Notes under the pieces: model-generated
What the model was told of the DNA's origin: nothing
What the model saw: only the letters and a program-made list of their open reading frames with translations
Database searches by the model: none
Origin: an uncultured Akkermansia sp.
GTDB lineage: Bacteria > Verrucomicrobiota > Verrucomicrobiia > Verrucomicrobiales > Akkermansiaceae
Length of the DNA: 22,033 nucleotides
Assembly (NCBI GenBank): GCA_904501955.1
Contig: CAJGCY010000031.1
Location: forward strand, 1-22,033
Direction: 5' to 3'
Program-made: the position numbers and the translations under genes
In this document: positions 8,618 to 15,696 of the stretch, piece after piece
Layout of the letters: each line of letters begins with the position of its first letter
How positions within the stretch are numbered: the first letter of the stretch is position 1

Positions 8618-9808
8618 ATGGACACAAAAGCACTTGGTCAATTTTACAAAGACAAGCTGCTCAATGAGGTAGAACCGTTCTGGTTCCCCCGCTCACTGGA
8701 CACAGTGAACGGGGGACTCTACCACTGCTGCGCACAAGACGGCACGCTGGTAGACACCGACAAGAACGTGTGGGCACAGGGCCGCATGGCTTGGATGCTC
8801 CTGACCTGCTACAACAGCATTGAGAAGCGCCCGGAGTGGATGCAGTACGCCGAGAGCGCACTGAAATTCTTGGAAGAGAAGTGCGTGGACCCGACAGACG
8901 GGCGCATGTACTTCCACATGACGGCGGACGGCACCCCCATCCGCAAGCGTCGCTACGCCTACAGCGAATGCTTTGCCGCCATCGCTTGGGCTGCACACTA
9001 CGGCGCCACGGGGGATGCCCACAGCGCAGAGCGCGCCCGCCACTGGTTCGAGATTTACGCCGACATCAACTTCACCCCCGGCAAGATGGCTCCCAAGAGC
9101 ACGGGCAACCGCCCCGGTGAGAACCTCGGCTGCCGCATGATTATGATTGTGACGGCACAGGAGCTGCGCCGCTACCTCGGGGATGCTGACGGCTACTACA
9201 CGAAGTGGATTGACCGCTGCATCGACGACTTGCAGCGTCTCTTCTTGCACGAGGACATCAAGGCCGTGCTCGAGAACGTAGCCCCGGACGGCTCCGTGAT
9301 TGACCACTTTGACGAGCGCGTGCTCAACCCCGGCCACGACATTGAGGGTGGCTGGTTCGTGCTGGAGGAAGCCCGCTACCGCGGTGGCGACAAGAAGCTC
9401 ATCGAGATTGGCTGCAAGATGATTGATTGGGCACTGGAGCGTGGCTGGGACAAGAAGTACGGTGGCCTGCTGTACTACACGGACGTGTACAACAAGCCCG
9501 TGCAGGAGTACTGGCACAACATGAAGTTCTGGTGGCCGCATGACGAGGCGCTTATCGGCACCTGCCTGGCATACGTCATGACCGGTGATGAGAAGTACGC
9601 TGAGTGGCACCAGCGCATCCATGACTGGTCCTTCGAGCACCTGCAGGACAAGGAGCACGGCGAGTGGTTCGGCTACTGCAACCAGGACGGCACCACCACC
9701 AATGGGCTCAAGGGCTCTATGTGGAAGTCCTTCTTCCACCACCCGCGCATGCTGTGGTGCTGCGCTCACTACTTCGGCGCCATCGATGCCCCGAGCACCG
9801 TTAAATAA
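8618..9808 (+). CDS. N-acylglucosamine 2-epimerase (AGE/RenBP family)
   Basis: The 396-residue protein belongs to the (alpha/alpha)6-barrel AGE family, which interconverts N-acetylmannosamine and N-acetylglucosamine. Conserved family blocks are RRYAYSECFA (111-120), NPGHDIEGGWF (237-247), KFWWPHDEA (303-311), GEWFGYC (348-354) and KGSMWKSFFHHPR (365-377). The histidines in NPGHD, WPHDE and HHPR correspond to the active-site set. Length is typical (about 390-420). It follows nanA by 21 bases and would convert the ManNAc made by NanA straight to GlcNAc, a route used by several gut anaerobes instead of the NanK/NanE route. Other members of this family act on cellobiose or mannose. The nanA neighbour makes the ManNAc role much the most likely. 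No Shine-Dalgarno sequence is present, and none of the conserved blocks is broken. Confidence 0.93.
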   Translation: MDTKALGQFYKDKLLNEVEPFWFPRSLDTVNGGLYHCCAQDGTLVDTDKNVWAQGRMAWMLLTCYNSIEKRPEWMQYAESALKFLEEKCVDPTDGRMYFHMTADGTPIRKRRYAYSECFAAIAWAAHYGATGDAHSAERARHWFEIYADINFTPGKMAPKSTGNRPGENLGCRMIMIVTAQELRRYLGDADGYYTKWIDRCIDDLQRLFLHEDIKAVLENVAPDGSVIDHFDERVLNPGHDIEGGWFVLEEARYRGGDKKLIEIGCKMIDWALERGWDKKYGGLLYYTDVYNKPVQEYWHNMKFWWPHDEALIGTCLAYVMTGDEKYAEWHQRIHDWSFEHLQDKEHGEWFGYCNQDGTTTNGLKGSMWKSFFHHPRMLWCCAHYFGAIDAPSTVK

Positions 9809-9834
9809 CTTACACAATCACACATTAACACAAC

Positions 9835-10992
9835 ATGATTATTGGCATACTCAATTCCGGCGGCGACTGCCCCGGCATTAATGCCGTCATCGAAGGTTAC
9901 GTGTCAGCCGCGTACAGACGTGGCTGGCGCGTAATCGGCTTCCATGATGGCTTTGAAGGGCTGCTGCCGGTTGCCGGTGGCCGCCGTTATGAAATGCTTA
10001 CCCCGTACAAGACGCACAAGATTCGTTCCCACGGCGGTACCATCCTCGGCACGACCAATACCGGTAACTTTAAGGTCAACATCAACAAACTCGGGCGCGC
10101 ACGCGTGGAGCCCGAGATTATGGCTAAAGCCACCAAAACCATCACGGCACTCGGGCTGGAGGCCTTGGCCGTAATCGGTGGTAACGGCTCCGCACGCACA
10201 GCAAGTCTCCTGTCGGAAGAAGGTTTGCCGGTGATTTCCATCCCCAAGACCATCAACAACGACCTCTGCCCCGCCTCCGATTACACCTTCGGGTTCCAGA
10301 GTGCAGTATCCGTTGTATCCGAATCCATCGACCGCATACGCACCACGGCCAACGCCCACCAGCGTATGATGGTGGTAGAGGTGATGGGTGACCAGTCCGG
10401 CTGGATTGCCCTGCACAGTGGCATCTCCTCCGCGGCGGATGTCGTGCTCATCCCGGAGATTGACTTCAACCTCGACAACGTGGTGGAATGCATTAAGGCT
10501 CGCAAGGCCAAGGGACAGCGCGAAATCATCGTCGTGGTGGCAGAAGGCTGCAAACTCAACGGAAAACTCGTAACCGTACGCAACAAAGAAAACGGTGACG
10601 AGCGCCTCGGCGGCATCGGTAACCGCCTCTCCAAGATGCTGGAAGAGATGACCGGCATCGAGACCCGCTACTGCGTGCTCGGCCACACCCAGCGTGGTGG
10701 CAGCCCCTGCGCCTTCGACCGCATTTTGGGCATCAGATTCGGTGTGGAGGCCGTGAAGCTCATTGAGCAGAAGTCATTCGGCCGCACCATGGTGCTGCAT
10801 GGCTTGGATGTGGACAATATCCCCATTGCCGAGGCCATTGCAGAGCCCCGCACCATTACCAAGGATAGCCAAACCGTGCGCACAGCACGCGAGTTGGGTA
10901 TCATCTTCGGTGACCTCACCCCGGAAGAAATGGCACCCAAGTGCGCCAAAGAAACAAGCAAAGCCGGTAAGAGCACCAAAAATAAAAAATAA
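9835..10992 (+). CDS. Phosphofructokinase paralogue lacking catalytic residues (probable pseudoenzyme)
   Basis: The 385-residue protein aligns end to end with the intact phosphofructokinase at 11971-13068, starting from GGDCPG (9-14) and GGTILGT (67-73). It also keeps HQR (175-177), E237, R278 and HTQRGG (284-289). Residues needed for chemistry are changed. The GGDGS motif reads GGNGS (N117, equivalent to the Mg-binding Asp103 of E. coli PfkA). PKTIDND reads PKTINND (N141, equivalent to the catalytic base Asp127). VMGR reads VMGD (D186, equivalent to Arg171). The reading frame is open and the codons are normal, so it is not a decaying gene. A lysine-rich tail (about 369-385) is absent from its partner. 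It may be a regulatory subunit, as in plant PPi-PFK alpha/beta, or have a new binding role. It sits 26 bases after the epimerase and 9 bases before the next gene. Confidence 0.9.
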   Translation: MIIGILNSGGDCPGINAVIEGYVSAAYRRGWRVIGFHDGFEGLLPVAGGRRYEMLTPYKTHKIRSHGGTILGTTNTGNFKVNINKLGRARVEPEIMAKATKTITALGLEALAVIGGNGSARTASLLSEEGLPVISIPKTINNDLCPASDYTFGFQSAVSVVSESIDRIRTTANAHQRMMVVEVMGDQSGWIALHSGISSAADVVLIPEIDFNLDNVVECIKARKAKGQREIIVVVAEGCKLNGKLVTVRNKENGDERLGGIGNRLSKMLEEMTGIETRYCVLGHTQRGGSPCAFDRILGIRFGVEAVKLIEQKSFGRTMVLHGLDVDNIPIAEAIAEPRTITKDSQTVRTARELGIIFGDLTPEEMAPKCAKETSKAGKSTKNKK

Positions 10993-11001
10993 CACATTCG
11001 G

Positions 11002-11958
11002 ATGAAACGTTTTATCGGTATATTATGCGTAGGTGCAGCAGCGCTACTGAGCTCCTGCAGCCAAATATTCGCCCCCAAAACGGCCGCAGAAATGCAGCCG
11101 AGCTACTTGGTAATGGAGACCAACTCGGAGCGTGTATTATTCTCCGAGAATGCCAATGAGCGCCGTCCCATCGGCATGCTTGCCAACATTGCAACAGCGC
11201 TGGTAATCATGGACTGGATGAACAGCAAAAATGTCAGCCTTGACACCATGCTGACCGTACCGGCATCCGCCTGTCGCTGGCCCGCTACCAACCTGCTGCA
11301 CCTGCAGCCCGGGGAGCAAATCAGCCTGCGAGACGCCCTGCACTCCTGCTTGATGTGGGACGACAGCGCCTGTGCCTCCACCTTGGCACACGCCTGTGGC
11401 TCCACCCTGAGCACCATGGATCCGGAGGGCGCCTTTGTGGCGCAGATGAATCATTTGGCACGCACCATCGGCATGAATGCCACGAACTTCAAGGGAAGCA
11501 ACGGTTCCGTCGTATCCACGGCCTCCACGCGCGACCTTGCCCTGCTGGGCATGTACGCCATGGATCGCCAGATGGTGCAGAACATTTGCTCCAAGGGCTC
11601 CTACACCGCCACCGTCACGGGGAGCGCCGGCGCCCGCCAAGTGCAAATCAACAACACCAACAGACTGCTCAGCTCACAAGGAGTGGACGGCCTGCGCGCT
11701 GCCAACTCGCGCAGTGCGGGTTGCTGCATCATTGCCTCCGCCAAGCGCGGCTCCTTAAAAGCACTTAACCCGCAGACCGGCAAGGAATCCACCTACGCCC
11801 AGCGCCTGCTGGTTATCGTGATGGGCATGCCCAACTCCAACGCCCGCTACCAAAAGGCGGCCGCCATGCTCAATGACGGCTGGGGTGCTTGGGAAGCTTG
11901 GCAAAAGACCAGTGACATGACTGATACCACGAAATTCATCCGTCTGCCTAAAAATTAA
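11002..11958 (+). CDS. Lipoprotein related to S11 DD-peptidases with degenerate active site
   Basis: The 318-residue protein has a lipoprotein signal peptide: MKR, a hydrophobic stretch, then LSSC with the lipid-modified Cys19. The mature part follows the peptidase S11 (DacA, penicillin-binding) plan: RRPIGMLANIATALV (54-68), GEQISLRDALHSCLMW (104-119), FVAQMNHLARTIGM (145-158) and a VDGL block (228-231). All three catalytic motifs are replaced. The SxxK motif falls on M59 to N62, SxN becomes WDD (119-121) and KTG becomes RAA (232-234). It therefore should not trim peptidoglycan or bind beta-lactams in the usual way. It probably binds or senses a cell-wall ligand, or serves as a scaffold; this is inferred. 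It lies between the two phosphofructokinase genes with 9- and 12-base gaps, hence co-transcribed. Confidence 0.85.
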   Translation: MKRFIGILCVGAAALLSSCSQIFAPKTAAEMQPSYLVMETNSERVLFSENANERRPIGMLANIATALVIMDWMNSKNVSLDTMLTVPASACRWPATNLLHLQPGEQISLRDALHSCLMWDDSACASTLAHACGSTLSTMDPEGAFVAQMNHLARTIGMNATNFKGSNGSVVSTASTRDLALLGMYAMDRQMVQNICSKGSYTATVTGSAGARQVQINNTNRLLSSQGVDGLRAANSRSAGCCIIASAKRGSLKALNPQTGKESTYAQRLLVIVMGMPNSNARYQKAAAMLNDGWGAWEAWQKTSDMTDTTKFIRLPKN

Positions 11959-11970
11959 CCTCATTTTATC

Positions 11971-13068
11971 ATGAATATCGGAATTCTTAACGCCGGTGGC
12001 GACTGCCCCGGACTTAATGCCGTGATTGAAGGTGCCGTTGGTGCCGCCACCTCTCGCGGGTGGAAAGTCATCGGCTTCTATGATGGCTTTGAGGGGCTGC
12101 TCTCCACGCCGGAAAACGAGCGCTGGCGCGAGCTCACCCCCGAAAACTGCCACAACATCCGCTCCCAGGGCGGAACCATCCTCGGCACTGTAAACAAAGG
12201 CAACTTCACCGTAAAAAGCGGTGTGGGTGGCCGCATGCAGATTGCCGATGACGTGCTGGCTCGCAGTAAAGCCACTGTGGAGCGCTTGGGGCTCAAGGCG
12301 CTCGTAGTGGTGGGTGGCGACGGCTCCCAGACCATCGGTAACGAGCTGCGCGCCATCGGCCTGCCCATCGTAGGCGTGCCGAAGACCATCGACAACGACC
12401 TCGGCGCTACGGACTACACCTTCGGTTTCTGGACGGCTGTGTCCATCGTCAGCGAGAACTTGGACCGCCTGCGCACCACGGCTGACAGCCACAAGCGCAT
12501 GATGGTGGTGGAGGTAATGGGCCGCCACGCCGGCTGGATTGCCCTTTACGGTGGCATTGCCGGTGGTGCGGACGTTATTCTCATCCCGGAAATCGAGTTC
12601 AAGCTTGAGGAAATCGTGAAGAAGGTGGAGCTGATGAAGGCTCTCGGCCAGCGCGAAATCATCATCGTTGTTTCCGAGGGTGCAAAAATCGGCGGCAAGT
12701 TGCTCACGCTGGATGAGGAGACAAAGGGCGAGGTACGCTTGGGCGGCATTGCCTCCTTCCTCTCCACGAAGCTGGAGACCATCACCGGCATCGAGACGCG
12801 CTACTGCGTGCTCGGTCACGTGCAGCGCGGTGGCTCCCCCATCGCCTTCGACCGCGTGCTCGGTGTGCGCTGCGGCGCCAAGGCTGTGGAGCTCATTGAG
12901 GAGGGCAAGTTCGGCGAAACCGTTGCCCTGCACCGCAATGACATGGTATCTATGCCCATTGAGGAAGCCGTGCGCACGCTGCACCTGGTAGATGGCAACA
13001 GCCAGCTGGTGGCTCAGGCCAAGGAAATCGGCATTTCCTTCGGTGATGACACCCCGCTGCGCTTCTAA
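11971..13068 (+). CDS. pfkA: 6-phosphofructokinase (intact copy)
   Basis: The 365-residue cytoplasmic glycolytic enzyme phosphorylates fructose 6-phosphate to the 1,6-bisphosphate. It has GGDCPG (9-14), GGTILGTVNKGNF (67-79), GGDGS (115-119, Mg-binding D117), PKTIDND (137-143, catalytic base D141), HKR and VMGR (R185), then HVQRGG late in the chain. Glycine after D117 suggests ATP as donor, as PPi enzymes usually have a second Asp there. The lysine in PKTIDND is shared with PPi and mixed-group enzymes, so the donor needs testing. The combination is typical of group III PFKs. It ends the nanA operon, 20 bases before a strong terminator, and would pass amino-sugar carbon into lower glycolysis. 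It is a clear paralogue of the degenerate copy two genes upstream. Confidence 0.95.
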   Translation: MNIGILNAGGDCPGLNAVIEGAVGAATSRGWKVIGFYDGFEGLLSTPENERWRELTPENCHNIRSQGGTILGTVNKGNFTVKSGVGGRMQIADDVLARSKATVERLGLKALVVVGGDGSQTIGNELRAIGLPIVGVPKTIDNDLGATDYTFGFWTAVSIVSENLDRLRTTADSHKRMMVVEVMGRHAGWIALYGGIAGGADVILIPEIEFKLEEIVKKVELMKALGQREIIIVVSEGAKIGGKLLTLDEETKGEVRLGGIASFLSTKLETITGIETRYCVLGHVQRGGSPIAFDRVLGVRCGAKAVELIEEGKFGETVALHRNDMVSMPIEEAVRTLHLVDGNSQLVAQAKEIGISFGDDTPLRF

Positions 13069-13087
13069 GTCTCCCGGCCATTCATTC

Positions 13088-13121
13088 AAAAAGCCGCTCC
13101 CACTCGGGCAGCGGCTTTTTT
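13088..13121. terminator. Bidirectional terminator between the nanA operon and the RlaP-like gene
   Basis: AAAAAGCCGCT (13088-13098) pairs perfectly with AGCGGCTTTTT (13110-13120) over an 11-base loop, and one more T follows. The A tract on one side and T tract on the other let it end transcription from both convergent units. It ends the nanA operon 20 bases after pfkA, and the minus-strand gene whose stop codon is at 13172. Confidence 0.92.
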
Positions 13122-13171
13122 GCGACCCTCGCGCAGACGTACCGCGCCACCGCAAACAGAAAACACAGGCC

Positions 13172-13960
13172 TTACCCCAGCTGCTTGACCACACGCAAAT
13201 AATACGCATCAGCCAGCGCCAATGCCCGAGCAGAAGGGCCGGTAGCCGTGGGGGTGGCTACGGGCAATGCGTCCGTCAACTCATCTATCACCGAGCGAAC
13301 GGAAGCCATGGCAGCAAACCACTCCTGCGGAGTGGGGGAAGCCGCACCGGCCCGCCAAGCGGTCAAAAGCTCCACCGCAGGCAAAACGGACGGACTGACG
13401 GCTGCTGTCAAATCTCGCATTAAAATAGGGTAAAAACGCCCATGCTGCAGCAGGTACTTGGCGGCCTGCAACACGCGTAAACGCCCCAAGTTCATTTTCA
13501 CCGGCGTGTCCGGGTCATTCTGTGACTCCGGTGGTAAGTGAAGCAGGCGCTTCCCGTACGTTTTCGCGCATGACACCAATGAGTGAACCGCCGGCTCCGG
13601 TAAAAACACGGATTGAGTCAACTGCGTTAATTCCGCAGCAAGATGGGGAAACTCAGGCGCAACATACCAAATGGGGGAACGCAGCATTTCCGGTGCCGTC
13701 CACCCATTACTTGTAGCCATGGATAAAAACTTACCCAGCTCATACCCCACTACATCTAAACCTTTGATGCGCAGCTCCGTTGGCACCGGGGTGACAGAAA
13801 CGTAACGCGCCAGAGGATACGCATAGATAAAACGCAGGTCGCAATCACTTTGCGGGGCGGCATAACCGAACGCGCGAGAACCACACAACGCCACTAACAG
13901 CAGAGTTGCGCCATTCTCCGCCACCACGGACCTCACGGCTTTCATCAACTTCTCCTCCAT
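13172..13960 (-). CDS. RlaP-like predicted nucleotidyltransferase
   Basis: The 262-residue protein matches the DNA polymerase beta-like nucleotidyltransferases of the RlaP (RNA repair pathway) family. GSRAFGYA (27-34) and SDCDLR (38-43) form the GS...DxD metal and nucleotide site (D39, D41). GLDVVGYELGKFL and LRSPIWY follow, matching the family pattern after the core. The role in RNA repair is known only for members beside RNA ligase operons, and none is seen here, so the substrate is unknown. An earlier in-frame start at 14044 would add 28 residues, but a promoter (13971-13998) lies inside that extension, so the ATG at 13960 is chosen. The family is usually somewhat longer, and the C-terminal third is weakly conserved. 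It is monocistronic and convergent with the nanA operon. Confidence 0.8.
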   Translation of the reverse strand: MEEKLMKAVRSVVAENGATLLLVALCGSRAFGYAAPQSDCDLRFIYAYPLARYVSVTPVPTELRIKGLDVVGYELGKFLSMATSNGWTAPEMLRSPIWYVAPEFPHLAAELTQLTQSVFLPEPAVHSLVSCAKTYGKRLLHLPPESQNDPDTPVKMNLGRLRVLQAAKYLLQHGRFYPILMRDLTAAVSPSVLPAVELLTAWRAGAASPTPQEWFAAMASVRSVIDELTDALPVATPTATGPSARALALADAYYLRVVKQLG

Positions 13961-13970
13961 AACACAGCAT

Positions 13971-13998
13971 ATTGTAACATACCACCGCCGCCCATCAA
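13971..13998 (-). promoter_or_regulatory. Predicted promoter of the RlaP-like gene
   Basis: On the minus strand TTGATG (13993-13998), 16 bases and TACAAT (13971-13976) form a strong sigma70-like match. Ten bases separate the -10 box from the ATG at 13960, so the mRNA leader would be only about three bases. This promoter fixes the start codon choice. Confidence 0.6.
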
Positions 13999-14037
13999 GT
14001 CTTTTCAGCAAACATGCCTGACAATAGCTGTTTTTGC

Positions 14038-14066
14038 TCGACATAAGGAGGGCATTCTGATAGGAT
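14038..14066 (+). promoter_or_regulatory. Predicted promoter of the mutarotase-sanA-menD-like operon
   Basis: TCGACA (14038-14043), a 17-base spacer and TAGGAT (14061-14066) precede the mutarotase ATG by 23 bases. That gives a leader of about 16 bases without a Shine-Dalgarno sequence. A GGAGGG stretch at 14047-14052 lies inside the promoter and is too far upstream to serve as a ribosome site. Confidence 0.5.
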
Positions 14067-14089
14067 TAGCGGCGAACAAACATACAATC

Positions 14090-14938
14090 ATGGTTACCAC
14101 GGAATATCCCTACGGCCAAGACTTCCCGATTCTGCGCATCGACACACCGCTGTGCCAAGCGGAGGTTTCTCTCTACGGTGCTCAGGTTCTGCAATGGACA
14201 CCTACCGGGCAACTCCCCGTCATCTTCATGAGCCCGCAGGCCATTTTTGAGCAAGGTAAGGCCCTGCGTGGCGGTATTCCGATTTGCTGGCCTTGGTTCG
14301 GCAAGAACACGGAGGATGCCTCCCTGCCCTCACACGGCGTGGCTCGCACAGCCCTGTGGCAGCTGGCGCAAACGGAAGAGCTCGAGGACGGCACGGTAAA
14401 GCTGGTGCTTGCCCTGCCCCCCACGGCGGAGCTGATGCCGAGCGGCGCGCTGATTATCGAGCTGGGCAAAGAGTTACTCATCAGCCTCCTGACGCTGGAC
14501 GTACAGCGCACCATGCCCTTCTCCGCCGCGATGCACACCTATTTTGCCGTGAGCGATTACGAGACGGTAGCCGTTACCGGCTTGGAGGAGTGCGCCTTCA
14601 CGGAGTATGCAGATGATGCCACCCCGCACTGCGAAGACCCCCTCATCCCCGCCGGACACATCGACCGCATTTACCACCCCGTGCCCGAGCAGCAGGAAAT
14701 CACCATCCATGACCCCGCTTGGGAGCGCAGCATCCGCATCTTGCGCGATGGCTCCGCCTCCGCCGTCGTATGGAACCCCGGTGAGCAACTGGCTGCCGGC
14801 ATGAAAGACTTGGGAGCCCCCGCCTCGCGCGGCTTCTTAGCCGTCGAGACTGCGGCTGTCCCCGCGGAAAACCTGATGCTGCGCTGCGGTGAAACCCACC
14901 AATTGACCACGCGCATTCAAGTCATCCCCATTGCCTGA
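14090..14938 (+). CDS. D-hexose-6-phosphate mutarotase (aldose 1-epimerase family)
   Basis: The 282-residue cytoplasmic enzyme interconverts the alpha and beta anomers of glucose 6-phosphate or a similar hexose phosphate. It has the YeaD/YMR099c signatures: RGGIPICWPWFG (60-71, phosphate-binding arginine region), SHGVAR (81-86), AMHTYFAV (147-154) with the catalytic-region histidine, and a late VVWNPG block followed by a conserved VETAA carrying the catalytic glutamate. Length is typical for the family (about 280-300). It is the first gene of a three-gene unit, 17 bases before sanA. A role in sugar-phosphate flux fits the nearby amino-sugar and glycolysis genes, though they form a separate transcript. 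The ATG at 14090 has no Shine-Dalgarno sequence. Confidence 0.93.
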   Translation: MVTTEYPYGQDFPILRIDTPLCQAEVSLYGAQVLQWTPTGQLPVIFMSPQAIFEQGKALRGGIPICWPWFGKNTEDASLPSHGVARTALWQLAQTEELEDGTVKLVLALPPTAELMPSGALIIELGKELLISLLTLDVQRTMPFSAAMHTYFAVSDYETVAVTGLEECAFTEYADDATPHCEDPLIPAGHIDRIYHPVPEQQEITIHDPAWERSIRILRDGSASAVVWNPGEQLAAGMKDLGAPASRGFLAVETAAVPAENLMLRCGETHQLTTRIQVIPIA

Positions 14939-14955
14939 TTTCCACGCAAAACAAC

Positions 14956-15681
14956 ATGAAGCGCAGCATTCTCAGAAACTTCGGCGGCTGCCTGCTCAGC
15001 ATACTGAGCGGCTTTGCCTTGCGCCGTGTTCTGAGAACGCTCATGGGCTTCATTCTCGGGCTTGTGGTGCTGGGTGGTTTATGCGTCCTGACGGCTGAGA
15101 CGTGGACCTACCTCAGCTCCAACAACGCATGCCACAATACCCCCCAAGAGTGTGAAAGTTCACAAGCTGTAGGCCTTGTTCTGGGCTGCTCTAAATACCT
15201 TGATATCAAACGCACCCAGCGGAATTATTACTTCTTGGGCAGAATGCAGGCTGCGGCGGAACTTTGGAAATCCGGCAAGGTGCGCTGCATCATCGTCTCA
15301 GGCGATAACCGGGAGGCGGACTACAATGAACCCGCAGACATGGAGGAGGACCTCGTGAAACTGGGCGTTCCCCGCGACAAAATCGTTCGCGACTGCGCCG
15401 GGCTCTGCACCTACGACTCCGTGTACCGCGCCAAGCACGTCTTCGGGGCGGACAAGCTCATCATCGTCAGCCAAGAAGCTCACGTCAGCCGCGCTGTAAC
15501 CATAGCCAATCACCTTCAAATCGAGGCAGAGGGGCTCAACGCCCCGCTTATCCCCATTACCCGCAGTGCAAAACTGCGTGCATGGGCACGAGAGCGAGCC
15601 GCCAGAGTCTCCATGGTGTATGATTTACTTTCAGGGCGCCTGCCGGAATTCATAGGCGACCCCATTATCTTACCACAATAA
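14956..15681 (+). CDS. sanA: SanA-like DUF218 inner-membrane protein
   Basis: The 241-residue protein has a positively charged N-terminus, one membrane segment (about residues 29-47) and a periplasmic-type DUF218 domain. Family signatures are VLGCSKYL (75-82), the YYFLGRMQAAAELWKSGK stretch (91-108), VSGDNRE (114-120), YNEP and a late SQEAHVSRA block. SanA is linked in enterobacteria to envelope barrier function and vancomycin exclusion at high temperature; the chemical activity is unknown. In E. coli the late block reads with FH before the arginine, and here it is AHVSRA. The gene lies 17 bases after the mutarotase and 15 bases before the ThDP enzyme, clearly in one operon. Length agrees with SanA (about 240). 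Why it is paired with these two enzymes is not evident. Confidence 0.88.
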   Translation: MKRSILRNFGGCLLSILSGFALRRVLRTLMGFILGLVVLGGLCVLTAETWTYLSSNNACHNTPQECESSQAVGLVLGCSKYLDIKRTQRNYYFLGRMQAAAELWKSGKVRCIIVSGDNREADYNEPADMEEDLVKLGVPRDKIVRDCAGLCTYDSVYRAKHVFGADKLIIVSQEAHVSRAVTIANHLQIEAEGLNAPLIPITRSAKLRAWARERAARVSMVYDLLSGRLPEFIGDPIILPQ

Positions 15682-15696
15682 TTTTTTCCGACCGAC

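Noticed and set aside
9835..10992. Asn substitutions in the PFK-like protein as sequencing errors
   Set aside because: Two separate Asp-to-Asn changes (both AAC codons) and an Arg-to-Asp change, all at active-site positions in an otherwise clean frame, are very unlikely to be random errors.
13961..14044. Longer N-terminus for the RlaP-like protein
   Set aside because: A strong promoter lies within this extension, the extra 28 residues look unstructured, and the core begins just after the ATG at 13960.
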